From NCBI GenBank assembly GCA_029939635.1, contig JAOZSN010000053.1, positions 7,591-17,150 on the forward strand: DNA of 9,560 nt. The letters run 5' to 3'. Both the position numbers and the translations under genes were made by a program. The notes below the pieces were generated by a model that ran no database searches, was not told where the DNA came from, and saw only the letters and a program-made list of their open reading frames with translations. Below, one piece after another: positions 1 through 7,145 of the stretch; position 1 is the stretch's first letter, and each line of letters starts with the position of its first letter. Source of the DNA: Deltaproteobacteria bacterium (GTDB taxonomy: Bacteria > Desulfobacterota > Desulfobulbia > Desulfobulbales > SURF-16).

Positions 1-1
1 A

Positions 2-1180
2 AAGGCCATGACCCTACCGCCCGAGGCTAACCTCATGGCGGTTTCCCATTATCTTGAGGCCTTGGATTATCAGCGTAAGGCCAACCAGGCCTTAGCCATA
101 TTTTCAGGCAAGAACCCCCATGTTCAAAACATGTCAGTAGGTGGTGTTACCACCTCTATTAATCCAGATAACGAGACAGCCCTGAACATGGAACGCCTCT
201 ACTGGATCAAACAGCTGGTGGAAGAGGTACGAGGTTTCATCCAGCAGGTTTACCTGCCTGATGTTATTGCCATTGGTGCCCTGTATAAGGATTGGTTAAG
301 TTATGGCGCGGGGGTAACTAATTACCTGGCTGTGCCTGATATGGTCTTAGATTCTGCTAGTACCAAATTCGATCTGCCCGGCGGCACCATCATGGGTGGT
401 GACCTTTCCACCGTGAAACAATTCACCAGCTTTAACGACCCCTATTTCCGCGATAATATTGAGGAAGAGATCAGCCGCTCCTGGTACAAAGGCGATTGGA
501 GCCGTCACCCCTATGATGAGGAGACAGTTCCTGACTACTCCGAGTTTGACAGTGAGGGGAAATATACCTGGCTCAAGGCCCCACGTTTCCAAGGCAAACC
601 CATGCAGGTCGGCCCCCTGGCCCAACTCATGGTTGGCTATGCCACAGGTCATGAAATGACGGTGAAAAATGTCGATTCTGCCTTGGCTCGCGTCTCTGCC
701 GTGGCAGGCGTCAAGGTTGGTCCAGAGGTGCTGCACTCTACCCCTGGCCGCCATCTGGCCCGGGCTGTGCGAGCCTCCATGCTGGCAGATCTGGCCTTGA
801 AACACTGGCAACATCTGGTGGACAATATTGCCACCGGCGATTTAGAGATTTTTGTACCGCCCACCTTTCCTAAAGGCGAGCAGCGTGGATTCAGCATGCA
901 CGAGGCACCGCGCGGTGCCCTCTCCCACTGGATTGTCATTAATGATGGTAAGATCAAAAATTACCAGTGCGTAGTGCCTTCCACCTGGAATGCTGGCCCC
1001 CGAGACAAACAGGATCAGGCAGGGCCGTATGAGGCATCCCTGATTGATAACCCTATTGCTGATGCCGAACGACCTTTAGAGGTTCTGCGTACCATCCACT
1101 CTTTTGACCCATGTATTGCCTGCGCCGTGCATACGGTTGATCCTGAGGGGCGGGTAATTCATAAGGTGAAGGTGGTTTAA
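2..1180 (+). CDS. [NiFe]-hydrogenase large (catalytic) subunit, group 1 type, 5'-partial
   Basis: This is the C-terminal part of the subunit that carries the Ni-Fe active site and splits H2. The frame is open to the window edge (first full codon at 2), and the ATG at 8 is internal because it lies inside a conserved family stretch (KAMTLPPEANLMAVSHYLEAL). About 392 residues are present. Family members are usually 550-600, so the N-terminal RxCxxC nickel-ligand motif should lie upstream. The C-terminal motif DPCIACAVH (1106-1132) supplies the other two Cys ligands of nickel, codons at 1112 and 1121. Both are ordinary TGT/TGC, so this is not a selenocysteine enzyme. After the His come 15 residues ending VKVV, the tail removed by a dedicated endopeptidase; a candidate is encoded at 6642. 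The following cytochrome b points to a membrane-bound, periplasm-facing uptake enzyme (HyaB/HydB/HynB-like). The small subunit is presumably upstream. Family is certain; the exact subgroup is inference. Confidence 0.96.
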   Translation, partial: KAMTLPPEANLMAVSHYLEALDYQRKANQALAIFSGKNPHVQNMSVGGVTTSINPDNETALNMERLYWIKQLVEEVRGFIQQVYLPDVIAIGALYKDWLSYGAGVTNYLAVPDMVLDSASTKFDLPGGTIMGGDLSTVKQFTSFNDPYFRDNIEEEISRSWYKGDWSRHPYDEETVPDYSEFDSEGKYTWLKAPRFQGKPMQVGPLAQLMVGYATGHEMTVKNVDSALARVSAVAGVKVGPEVLHSTPGRHLARAVRASMLADLALKHWQHLVDNIATGDLEIFVPPTFPKGEQRGFSMHEAPRGALSHWIVINDGKIKNYQCVVPSTWNAGPRDKQDQAGPYEASLIDNPIADAERPLEVLRTIHSFDPCIACAVHTVDPEGRVIHKVKVV

Positions 1181-1184
1181 CTGC

Positions 1185-1278
1185 AGTTACCAGTTGCCAG
1201 TGCCAGTTGCCAGTGAAGAACGGGATGTAATAATAGAAACTTCCTTGTTCTGGCAACTGACACTGACCACTGATAACT
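1185..1278. repeat. Long imperfect palindrome with tandem 13-nt units (REP/MITE-like)
   Basis: The left arm (1185-1213) and right arm (1250-1278) are 29 nt each and inverted, with 25 of 29 positions complementary and a 36-nt spacer. The left side contains CCAGTTGCCAGTG twice in exact tandem (1190-1202 and 1203-1215). Three of the four mismatches are C-A on the + transcript but become G-U pairs on a - transcript, so the hairpin would be stronger if transcribed from the - strand. The element fills most of the gap between the large subunit and the cytochrome gene. There is no T-tract, so it is not a typical terminator. I recall similar CAGTTACCAGTTGCCAGT-like repeats scattered in environmental bacterial genomes, but this is not verified here. 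It could act as an mRNA-stability hairpin or be a non-autonomous mobile repeat. Confidence 0.8.
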
Positions 1279-1284
1279 AACAAA

Positions 1285-1290
1285 AAGGAA
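1285..1290 (+). promoter_or_regulatory. Ribosome binding site of the cytochrome b gene
   Basis: AAGGAA lies six bases before the ATG at 1297, just outside the right arm of the palindrome at 1250-1278. It fixes the start of the cytochrome gene. If the palindrome folds in the mRNA, the site stays free. Confidence 0.7.
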
Positions 1291-1296
1291 TCTGCC

Positions 1297-1935
1297 ATGA
1301 GCTATGAAAGAATTAAAATCTGGAGCATCCTGTTACGTCTCTACCACTGGTCCTTTGCCGGTTCCATCGTTGTGTTGGTGGTGACAGGTTTGTATATTAA
1401 TACTCCGTGGACAAACAGTCTCATTGAAAACCATAATGGCTTTCCCATGGCCACCATGCGTTATATTCATTTTCTGGCTGGGTTTATCTTTACTGCTGCC
1501 GTGATTATGCGGCTGTTTCTCCTTTTCTTTGGCAATAAATTTGAGAGAGCGAGCGACTTTGCCCCGGTGACGGCGCGCAACATCAAAAGTATCCCTGCTC
1601 AGATCATGACCTATCTCTACCTTCGCAAGAGTGATGAGCAGCATCTGGGCCATAATGTTTTGGCTGGCACCTCATACCTGCTCACCTTCTTTTTTGCCTT
1701 GGGCCAGTTAATAAGTGGTTTTTACCTGCTCTACCCGGAATCTGCCAACTGGCAGTGGTGGGGACTTACCTTTTTTGGCCCTCAGCAACAGGCCCGCAAT
1801 ATCCACCATCTCCTCATGTGGTATTTTATTTTCTTTGCCGTGATACACATTTATCTGGTAATCTGGAATGATATCAAGGGTAAGGACGGCCTTATCTCTT
1901 CCATCTTCACTGGCGAAAAATTTAAAAAAATATAA
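1297..1935 (+). CDS. hyaC: Ni/Fe-hydrogenase b-type cytochrome subunit (HyaC/CybH family)
   Basis: This integral membrane dihaem cytochrome b accepts electrons from the hydrogenase small subunit and passes them to the quinone pool. At 212 residues it is close to the usual family length. Four hydrophobic segments are visible, at roughly residues 18-35, 56-78, 122-145 and 172-192. Candidate haem-ligand histidines sit where the family has them: H17 (RLYHWSF), H58 (RYIHFLAG), H170/H171 (RNIHHLLMW) and H184 (VIHIYLV). The start at 1297 has a good ribosome site and gives the family's usual beginning, with a short cytoplasmic lead before the first helix. Its place directly after the large subunit is the classic small-large-cytochrome order of membrane-bound uptake hydrogenases. 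It is separated from its neighbours by palindromic repeats on both sides, so it could be transcribed or degraded at a different level from them. The symbol is by family resemblance. Confidence 0.95.
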   Translation: MSYERIKIWSILLRLYHWSFAGSIVVLVVTGLYINTPWTNSLIENHNGFPMATMRYIHFLAGFIFTAAVIMRLFLLFFGNKFERASDFAPVTARNIKSIPAQIMTYLYLRKSDEQHLGHNVLAGTSYLLTFFFALGQLISGFYLLYPESANWQWWGLTFFGPQQQARNIHHLLMWYFIFFAVIHIYLVIWNDIKGKDGLISSIFTGEKFKKI

Positions 1936-1945
1936 TTTTTTTTCA

Positions 1946-2006
1946 GCTATGAATCACACCAGTAAACACAAAAAAATAATTTGTGGAAATTCGTGGGATT
2001 CGTAGC
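1946..2006. repeat. Imperfect palindrome with ATTCGTGGGATTCGTAGC-type motif
   Basis: The left arm (1946-1972) and right arm (1980-2006) are 27 nt each, with 20 Watson-Crick pairs plus two G-U pairs on the + transcript and a 7-nt A/T loop (1973-1979). The strongest pairing is at the two ends of the arms. The sequence is unrelated to the palindrome at 1185-1278. It occupies nearly all of the gap between the cytochrome gene and hypF and ends ten bases before the hypF start. No T-tract follows it. It may be a dispersed intergenic repeat, an mRNA hairpin affecting hypF translation, or both. Confidence 0.65.
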
Positions 2007-2016
2007 ATAAATAGCA

Positions 2017-4311
2017 TTGTTCCAACAACTACAAATAACCATAGAGGGTACAGTACAAGGGGTGGGATTCCGCCCCTTTGTCTATGAATTAGCCCAACGT
2101 CACGCCATCCGTGGTTCAGTGGAAAATCATGGTGGTCTGGTTTCCATTCTTGCTGCTGCGGAACAAGCCAACATCGAACGTTTCCTGGCTGATATCCGAG
2201 CCCAACCTCCCATCCTGGCCCACATCTCAGCCATACACCAGGAGCCATCTTCAGTTCCCCTTCCAGCTGCCTTCCAGATTATCACTTCATCGGCCAGCTC
2301 AGGCGAGGCTATCCATATTCCGCCGGATGTAGCTCTGTGTGCTGATTGCCAGCAAGAGATGCTCGACCCTGATAACCGGCGCTATCTCTACCCATTCATA
2401 AACTGTATAAACTGTGGACCTCGGTTAACTATCATCAACTCCGTACCCTATGATCGCCCCCGCACCTCCATGGCAGACTTTCCCATGTGTGCAGCATGTC
2501 AGCGTGAATATAATGACCCCAGTAACCGCCGCTTCCACGCCCAACCCATTGCCTGTCCTGATTGCGGCCCACAACTCAGCTGGCAGACAGCAGAACAGCA
2601 ATTACAGGGCACAGCAGCCTTGGAGCAGGCTGTTCATTTCTTGAGCATAGGCAAGATCATCGTTCTGCGCGGAATGGGCGGCATGCAGTTAGTCTGTGAT
2701 GCCACACTAGAACAGAGCATTGCCACTCTGCGCATAAGAAAAAATAGAGCCGACAAACCATTTGCCGTTATGGCGGCTGATATTGATTCTGCCCAACGCT
2801 ATTGCCATATCTCAGCAGAGGAAAAAGGGTGGCTACAGCGCCCTGAGCACCCCATCCTGCTCCTGGCCAGAACTGCGACCAAACTGCCTGCCAACCTGGC
2901 CCCTGCTATTCCAGCCCTTGGCCTCATGCTGCCCACTACCCCCCTTCACCACCTCCTCTTTCAGCAGCAAAATTGCCCTGAGTTATTGGTAATGACCAGT
3001 GGCAATAGCAGTGGGGACCCCATCGGCATCAGTAATGAAGATGCCTTGGATCGCCTTGAGCCTCTAACGGACGGCTTTCTTCTCCATAATAGAGAAATCC
3101 TCACCCGGGTAGATGACTCCGTGGCCATGATTGAGGATAAAAAAATCCATCTCATCCGCCGAGCCCGAGGCTTTGTACCCAGCGCCCTTACCATACCCTG
3201 GTCGCTGCCCCCTCTGCTGGCCTGCGGGCCACAGCTTAAAAACACAATTACCCTTGCCAAAGAGCAGACAAGTTGGACAAGCCAGCATATTGGTGATCTC
3301 TCCAGCCCACAAATGCTGGATTTTTTTACAGAAACTATATATCATTTCCAAAAGGTGCTGGAGATTGCCCCCCAGCTTGTGGTCTGTGACCTGCATCCGA
3401 ATTACCAGTCAAGCCTGTTTGCCAAAGCTCTGCACCTGCCTCTTGCCAGGGTTCAACATCATCATGCCCATGCAGTGGCAATAATGGCAGAACATGGGAT
3501 CACAGAACCTGTTTTAGCCATTGTCCTGGACGGGGCTGGCCTTGGTGCTGATGACACCATCTGGGGAGGGGAAATACTTAGAGTTGAGGCCGATACCTAT
3601 CAACGCCTGGCTTGTCTTGAGCCGCTCCCCCTACCAGGGGGCGATGCTGCCGCAGAACAACCATGGCGAATGGCTCTGGCTGCTCTTTTTCAACAAAATG
3701 GCATACTGGCATTACAAGAAAATACGCTACCAGATCACCTCTGCATCATTCCAGCCAAACAACGCCAGATACTTGCCTCCATGCTGACCAATGGCTTTAA
3801 TAGCCCTTTAACCTCCAGCTGTGGCCGTCTTTTTGACAGTGTGGCAGGACTATTGGGCACCCGGCTTTTTTCCACCTTTGAGGGCCAGGCAGCTATGGAG
3901 CTGGAATCCTTGGCCCACAAAGCAATGCAACTCACATCTCCCTTGCAGGTCAATATAAAGCAAGATGCTGGATTATATCTGCTGGAGAGCACGAGTATGG
4001 CCAAAGAACTCCTCCAGCGCCTGGGCAATAACGAGGACATCTCTGCCCTGGCACTTGCCTTCCATCACTGGCTCATGGATGGCCTGCTGGAGATTATCAC
4101 ACAACAAAGTAACGGCGAGGCCGTGGTTTTAGCAGGTGGATGTCTACAAAACCGCATCCTGCTTAAAGGGCTACGCAGTCGTCTTGAAGCGCACGGTATG
4201 AAAGTCTATAGCGCTGAAAAATTTCCAGTAAACGACGGTGGCCTTTCACTAGGCCAAGCCGTTATAGGAGGGTTACAATATGTGTCTGGCAGTTCCAATG
4301 CAGGTCATTGA
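2017..4311 (+). CDS. hypF: HypF, carbamoyltransferase for hydrogenase cyanide-ligand synthesis
   Basis: HypF moves the carbamoyl group of carbamoyl phosphate to the C-terminal cysteine of HypE, the first step towards the Fe-bound CN ligands. The 764 residues match the usual length and show the full domain order. An acylphosphatase domain covers about 1-90 (VQGVGFRPF with R19, N37). Two zinc motifs of the form CX2C-X18-CX2C follow (C108/C111/C130/C133 and C158/C161/C180/C183). A YrdC-like domain covers about 200-390 (KPFAVMA, MTSGNSSGDPIG, RRARGFVP). A Kae1-like domain covers about 400-755 (HHHAH at 481-485, LDGAGLGAD at 504-512, WGGE at 516-519, FPVNDGGLSLGQA). The start is a TTG: the frame has a stop at 2008 and no ATG or GTG between it and the acylphosphatase domain. 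No clear Shine-Dalgarno sequence precedes it. The 3' end overlaps hypC by 32 nt. Confidence 0.97.
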   Translation: MFQQLQITIEGTVQGVGFRPFVYELAQRHAIRGSVENHGGLVSILAAAEQANIERFLADIRAQPPILAHISAIHQEPSSVPLPAAFQIITSSASSGEAIHIPPDVALCADCQQEMLDPDNRRYLYPFINCINCGPRLTIINSVPYDRPRTSMADFPMCAACQREYNDPSNRRFHAQPIACPDCGPQLSWQTAEQQLQGTAALEQAVHFLSIGKIIVLRGMGGMQLVCDATLEQSIATLRIRKNRADKPFAVMAADIDSAQRYCHISAEEKGWLQRPEHPILLLARTATKLPANLAPAIPALGLMLPTTPLHHLLFQQQNCPELLVMTSGNSSGDPIGISNEDALDRLEPLTDGFLLHNREILTRVDDSVAMIEDKKIHLIRRARGFVPSALTIPWSLPPLLACGPQLKNTITLAKEQTSWTSQHIGDLSSPQMLDFFTETIYHFQKVLEIAPQLVVCDLHPNYQSSLFAKALHLPLARVQHHHAHAVAIMAEHGITEPVLAIVLDGAGLGADDTIWGGEILRVEADTYQRLACLEPLPLPGGDAAAEQPWRMALAALFQQNGILALQENTLPDHLCIIPAKQRQILASMLTNGFNSPLTSSCGRLFDSVAGLLGTRLFSTFEGQAAMELESLAHKAMQLTSPLQVNIKQDAGLYLLESTSMAKELLQRLGNNEDISALALAFHHWLMDGLLEIITQQSNGEAVVLAGGCLQNRILLKGLRSRLEAHGMKVYSAEKFPVNDGGLSLGQAVIGGLQYVSGSSNAGH
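4266..4272 (+). promoter_or_regulatory. Strong ribosome binding site of hypC, inside hypF
   Basis: AGGAGGG lies seven bases before the hypC ATG at 4280 and within the last codons of hypF. It is the best Shine-Dalgarno match in the window and supports the 32-nt overlap between the two genes. HypC, a stoichiometric chaperone, may thus be translated more strongly than HypF, which has a TTG start and no clear ribosome site. Confidence 0.75.
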
Positions 4312-4546
4312 GATTAACGGCAGTGAGGATGATTTCCTGAGCCAACCCACCGCCTTGGTGGAAAGTGATGGCATCAAAAAAGAGGTGCGCCTGGATATTG
4401 TTGATCGCTGGCCCAACTTAGGAGATTATGTCATCATCCATGCTGGTTTTGCCATCCACACCCTTGATCCCCAGGAGGCGAAAACCAATCTTCGCCTCCT
4501 GCAAGAGATGGCAGCAGTGACCCATGGAGACGGTGAGACAGCATGA
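4280..4546 (+). CDS. hypC: HypC, hydrogenase assembly chaperone (HypC/HybG/HupF family)
   Basis: This small chaperone carries the Fe(CN)2CO unit with HypD and hands it to the immature large subunit. The 88 residues fit the family (about 75-100). The N-terminus is the diagnostic MCLAVPMQV; Cys2, exposed after loss of Met1, binds the iron unit and contacts the large subunit. The second conserved motif is HAGFAI, with H54. A strong ribosome site at 4266-4272 fixes the start. The gene ends in an ATGA overlap with hypD (4543-4546), which suggests coupled translation of the two partners. Only one HypC-type gene is in the window, consistent with service to the single hydrogenase encoded here. Confidence 0.97.
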   Translation: MCLAVPMQVIEINGSEDDFLSQPTALVESDGIKKEVRLDIVDRWPNLGDYVIIHAGFAIHTLDPQEAKTNLRLLQEMAAVTHGDGETA

Positions 4547-5628
4547 AATATCTCTCTGAATTCAGGGATAGCGCCCTCACCAAACCACTGGTCGCCGAGC
4601 TCCAGCGTTTCCCGGCCCGTCCCATTCGCATTATGGAGATCTGCGGCACCCATACAATGGCCATCTTCCACCATGGCCTGCGCTCAATTTTACCAGAGGG
4701 ATTACAACTCATCTCTGGGCCAGGATGCCCGGTATGTGTCACTGCTGCCGGTCATATTGATGCCTTTGTAGATATTGCCCAGCAGGACAAGGTACGAGTA
4801 GCCATCTTTGGTGACTTAATGCGTGTCCCTGGTAGTAATGGATCATTATCCCAGGCCGCAGCCCATGGGGCACAGGTAGAGATGGTCTACTCACCCATGG
4901 ACGCCTTGGAGCTGGCTGAAAAACATCCTGGCGAACTCATTGTTTTTCTATCAGTGGGCTTTGAAACAACCACCCCTGGGGTAGCCGCTACCATCCTTGA
5001 GGCCAACCGCCGAGAAACCAGCAATTTTGCCGTCTATTCTACCCATAAAGTCATTCCTCCCCCCCTAGAGTTATTATTAGCAGATCCAGACTTAGAGCTG
5101 AATGGTCTACTTTGTCCAGGACATGTCAGCACTATCATTGGTGCCCAGGCGTATCAAACAGTGGCAGACAAATACCAGCTACCCTGCGTAGTGGCAGGTT
5201 TTGAACCAGCAGACATCCTCCGAGCGCTCATCATGCTGCTCAGGCAAATCCATGAAGAGCGCTACGAGGTAGAAAACGGCTATAACCGTGCCGTGACCTG
5301 GCAGGGCAATCAACGGGCCTGCGCCTTGGTGGACAAGGTGTTCATTCCTGAAGATAGCCCCTGGCGTGGCATGGGTATCCTGCCTGGCAGCGGCCTGGCC
5401 ATCCGGGAGACATATAGCCAGTTTGATGCCAGCAAACGCTTGGATATCACGATGCAGGATATCGCCGAACCAAAGGGCTGCCTATGCGGAGAAATCCTCT
5501 GCGGCAAATTTGCCCCACCAGACTGCCCCCTCTTTGCCAAGGCCTGCACCCCAGCCAACCCCATTGGCCCCTGCATGGTCTCATCTGAAGGTACATGCGC
5601 TGCCTACTTTCGTTATGGAGAAAAATAG
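4543..5628 (+). CDS. hypD: HypD, Fe-S scaffold for the Fe(CN)2CO unit
   Basis: HypD is a [4Fe-4S] protein that, with HypC, is the scaffold on which cyanide and CO are placed on iron. The 361 residues are a normal length. Diagnostic motifs are EICGTHT with C34 and H37, GPGCPVC with C62 and C65, VGFETTTPG (residues 138-146), and CPGHVSTIIG (191-200). The C-terminal cysteine-rich part has C313, C315, C320, C328, C335, C344 and C352; in the family the first four of these ligate the [4Fe-4S] cluster. The start at 4543 overlaps the hypC stop by four bases. Its stop codon (5626-5628) is followed immediately by the ATG of hypE. All expected cysteines are present, so it should be functional. Confidence 0.97.
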   Translation: MKYLSEFRDSALTKPLVAELQRFPARPIRIMEICGTHTMAIFHHGLRSILPEGLQLISGPGCPVCVTAAGHIDAFVDIAQQDKVRVAIFGDLMRVPGSNGSLSQAAAHGAQVEMVYSPMDALELAEKHPGELIVFLSVGFETTTPGVAATILEANRRETSNFAVYSTHKVIPPPLELLLADPDLELNGLLCPGHVSTIIGAQAYQTVADKYQLPCVVAGFEPADILRALIMLLRQIHEERYEVENGYNRAVTWQGNQRACALVDKVFIPEDSPWRGMGILPGSGLAIRETYSQFDASKRLDITMQDIAEPKGCLCGEILCGKFAPPDCPLFAKACTPANPIGPCMVSSEGTCAAYFRYGEK

Positions 5629-6642
5629 ATGAGTGAACAATATATCCTGCTTGACCATGGCAGTGGTGGTCTGGCCAGTCAGCAACTCATCAGCGAGCTG
5701 TTTTTGAAATATCTCACCTCACCGCTGCTCGCCAGCCTGGAAGACAGTGCAGTCTTTACGGTCTCAGGCAATTGTCTGGCCATGAGTACGGACAGCTATG
5801 TGGTGGACCCCCTCTTCTTTCCTGGCGGGGATATTGGCATGCTGGCTGTACATGGCACCATTAATGATCTTGCCATGCGTGGTGCCCGCCCACTCTATCT
5901 CAGCCTCGCCTTTATTTTGGAAGAAGGCCTAGCCATCAACGATTTGGAACGTGTACTGCAATCAATCGCTAAATGCAGCAACGAGGCAGGGGTACCCATT
6001 GTCACAGGCGACACCAAGGTAGTACCCCGAGGCAAGGCAGATAAGATTTTTATTAATACCAGTGGCATTGGTCTGGTTCCTGATGAGCGCTCCATATCAG
6101 TCAGCCAGGCCAGAAAGGGAGATAAAATCCTACTCTCTGGCAGCATGGGTGACCATGGCATCACTATTATGACACGCCGCGCCGGGCTAAGCCTTGAGGG
6201 TGAACTCCGGAGCGACACCATGGCTCTGCATGGGCTGGTTGACCATCTCTGCACCACATTTCCAGGCGCTATCCATACCCTGCGTGATCCCACCAGGGGC
6301 GGGGTGGCCTCAACCTTATGTGAGATTGCTGAGCAGGCCAAAGCCGCCATTACTCTTGATGAGGAGAGTCTGCCCATCAGTGCCTCAGTTCGGGCCGGTT
6401 GTGAGATCCTTGGCCTTGACCCGCTCTACCTGGCCAACGAGGGCAAGATGTTGGTTATCTGTAGCCCAAATCAGGCCAACGATATAGTAAATGCCATGCA
6501 ACATCACCCCCAAGGCCATGAAGCTGCCATAATCGGCGAGATTATTGACGGCCCTGCTGGTCGTGTCACCTTACATACAGGCCTGGGAGGTGAACGACTT
6601 GTCACCCCTTTACACGGCCAACCACTTCCGAGGATCTGTTAA
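5629..6642 (+). CDS. hypE: HypE, carbamoyl dehydratase for the cyanide ligand
   Basis: HypE accepts the carbamoyl group from HypF on its last residue and dehydrates it with ATP to a thiocyanate, the source of CN. The 337 residues end exactly in PRIC, so the acceptor C337 is present. It belongs to the PurM/SelD-like ATPase superfamily. Visible motifs are LLDHGSGG near the N-terminus, STDSYVVDPLFFPGGDIG (residues 53-70), AVHGTINDLA, VTGDTKVV (125-132) and RDPTRGGVAST (219-229). The ATG directly follows the hypD stop, with GGAGA at 5617-5621 as ribosome site. The stop shares one base with the ATG of the endopeptidase gene (TAATG, 6640-6644). Confidence 0.97.
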   Translation: MSEQYILLDHGSGGLASQQLISELFLKYLTSPLLASLEDSAVFTVSGNCLAMSTDSYVVDPLFFPGGDIGMLAVHGTINDLAMRGARPLYLSLAFILEEGLAINDLERVLQSIAKCSNEAGVPIVTGDTKVVPRGKADKIFINTSGIGLVPDERSISVSQARKGDKILLSGSMGDHGITIMTRRAGLSLEGELRSDTMALHGLVDHLCTTFPGAIHTLRDPTRGGVASTLCEIAEQAKAAITLDEESLPISASVRAGCEILGLDPLYLANEGKMLVICSPNQANDIVNAMQHHPQGHEAAIIGEIIDGPAGRVTLHTGLGGERLVTPLHGQPLPRIC

Positions 6643-7145
6643 TGGATAAAAAAATAGGCATACTTGGCGTAGGTAACCTCTTGCTCACTGATGAAGGATT
6701 TGGTATTCATCTCCTCCGTTATCTTGAAGAGCATTATGATTTCCCTGATACAGTGACTCTGTTTGATGCCGGTACGGCAGGTATCTACATGGCTCCCTTC
6801 CTGGAGGAATGTAGCCCGGTTCTGGTCATTGATGTCATAGCCAAGGAGGCGGAACCTGGTTCAATTCATTGTTTTGCCAATGAAGACATCAAGACAGGTA
6901 TCATGCAGTTACGTATGTCACCCCACCAGCTTGGTCTGCTGGAGGTGCTGGATCTATGTCAACTGCGTGAAGCTGCCCCTGACCAGGTTGAATTTATTAC
7001 CATTGTGCCAGAATCATTGGACACCCATATTGGCCTCTCCCCCACCCTGGCCAAGCAGGTGGAACCAGTGGCGCAATTAGTGCTTAAACGCTTGGGACAA
7101 TGGGGCTGCCAGGTTACGAAAAAGACACAGGCTTGCCATGCATGA
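6642..7145 (+). CDS. Hydrogenase maturation endopeptidase (HyaD/HybD/HupD family, M52)
   Basis: This nickel-dependent endopeptidase cuts the C-terminal tail from the large subunit after nickel insertion, closing the active site. At 167 residues it matches the family. It shows GVGNLLLTDEG near the N-terminus with E18, D64 in VLVIDV, and H95 in SPHQLG. These correspond to E16, D62 and H93 that contact nickel in E. coli HybD. GAGGA at 6630-6634, seven bases before the ATG, supports the start. The likely substrate is the large subunit at the left end of the window, whose tail after DPCIACAVH is 15 residues. The gene sits inside the Hyp cluster between hypE and hypA rather than next to the structural genes. 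I leave the symbol empty because hyaD, hybD, hupD and hydD cannot be told apart here. Confidence 0.95.
   Translation: MDKKIGILGVGNLLLTDEGFGIHLLRYLEEHYDFPDTVTLFDAGTAGIYMAPFLEECSPVLVIDVIAKEAEPGSIHCFANEDIKTGIMQLRMSPHQLGLLEVLDLCQLREAAPDQVEFITIVPESLDTHIGLSPTLAKQVEPVAQLVLKRLGQWGCQVTKKTQACHA

Noticed and set aside
347..814. 155-codon open frame on the - strand inside the large subunit gene
   Set aside because: It lies wholly opposite a strongly conserved coding region and its translation shows no recognisable domain; it is a shadow frame.
1112..1123. Selenocysteine at the C-terminal nickel-ligand motif
   Set aside because: Both codons are TGT/TGC, so this is a plain [NiFe] enzyme with four Cys ligands expected.
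1190..1215. Two tandem 13-nt units as the start of a CRISPR array
   Set aside because: The units are adjacent without spacers and there are only two; they belong to the palindrome.
1053..1298. 81-codon - strand open frame across the large-subunit end and the palindromic gap
   Set aside because: It overlaps the real 3' end of the large subunit, and the rest is made of the repeat; there is no sign of a real small protein.
1934..1944. T-rich run after the cytochrome b stop as a rho-independent terminator
   Set aside because: There is no GC-rich stem before the T-run; the palindrome lies after it, so the arrangement is wrong for a + strand terminator.
1981..2008. TTGTGG and TAGCAT with 16-nt spacing as a sigma-70 promoter for hypF
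   Set aside because: Both boxes are poor matches and lie inside the palindrome's right arm, where the sequence is explained by pairing; not strong enough to call.
5895..6377. 160-codon open frame on the - strand inside hypE
   Set aside because: It is antisense to conserved HypE motifs and its low-complexity Ser/Arg/Leu-rich translation resembles no family.
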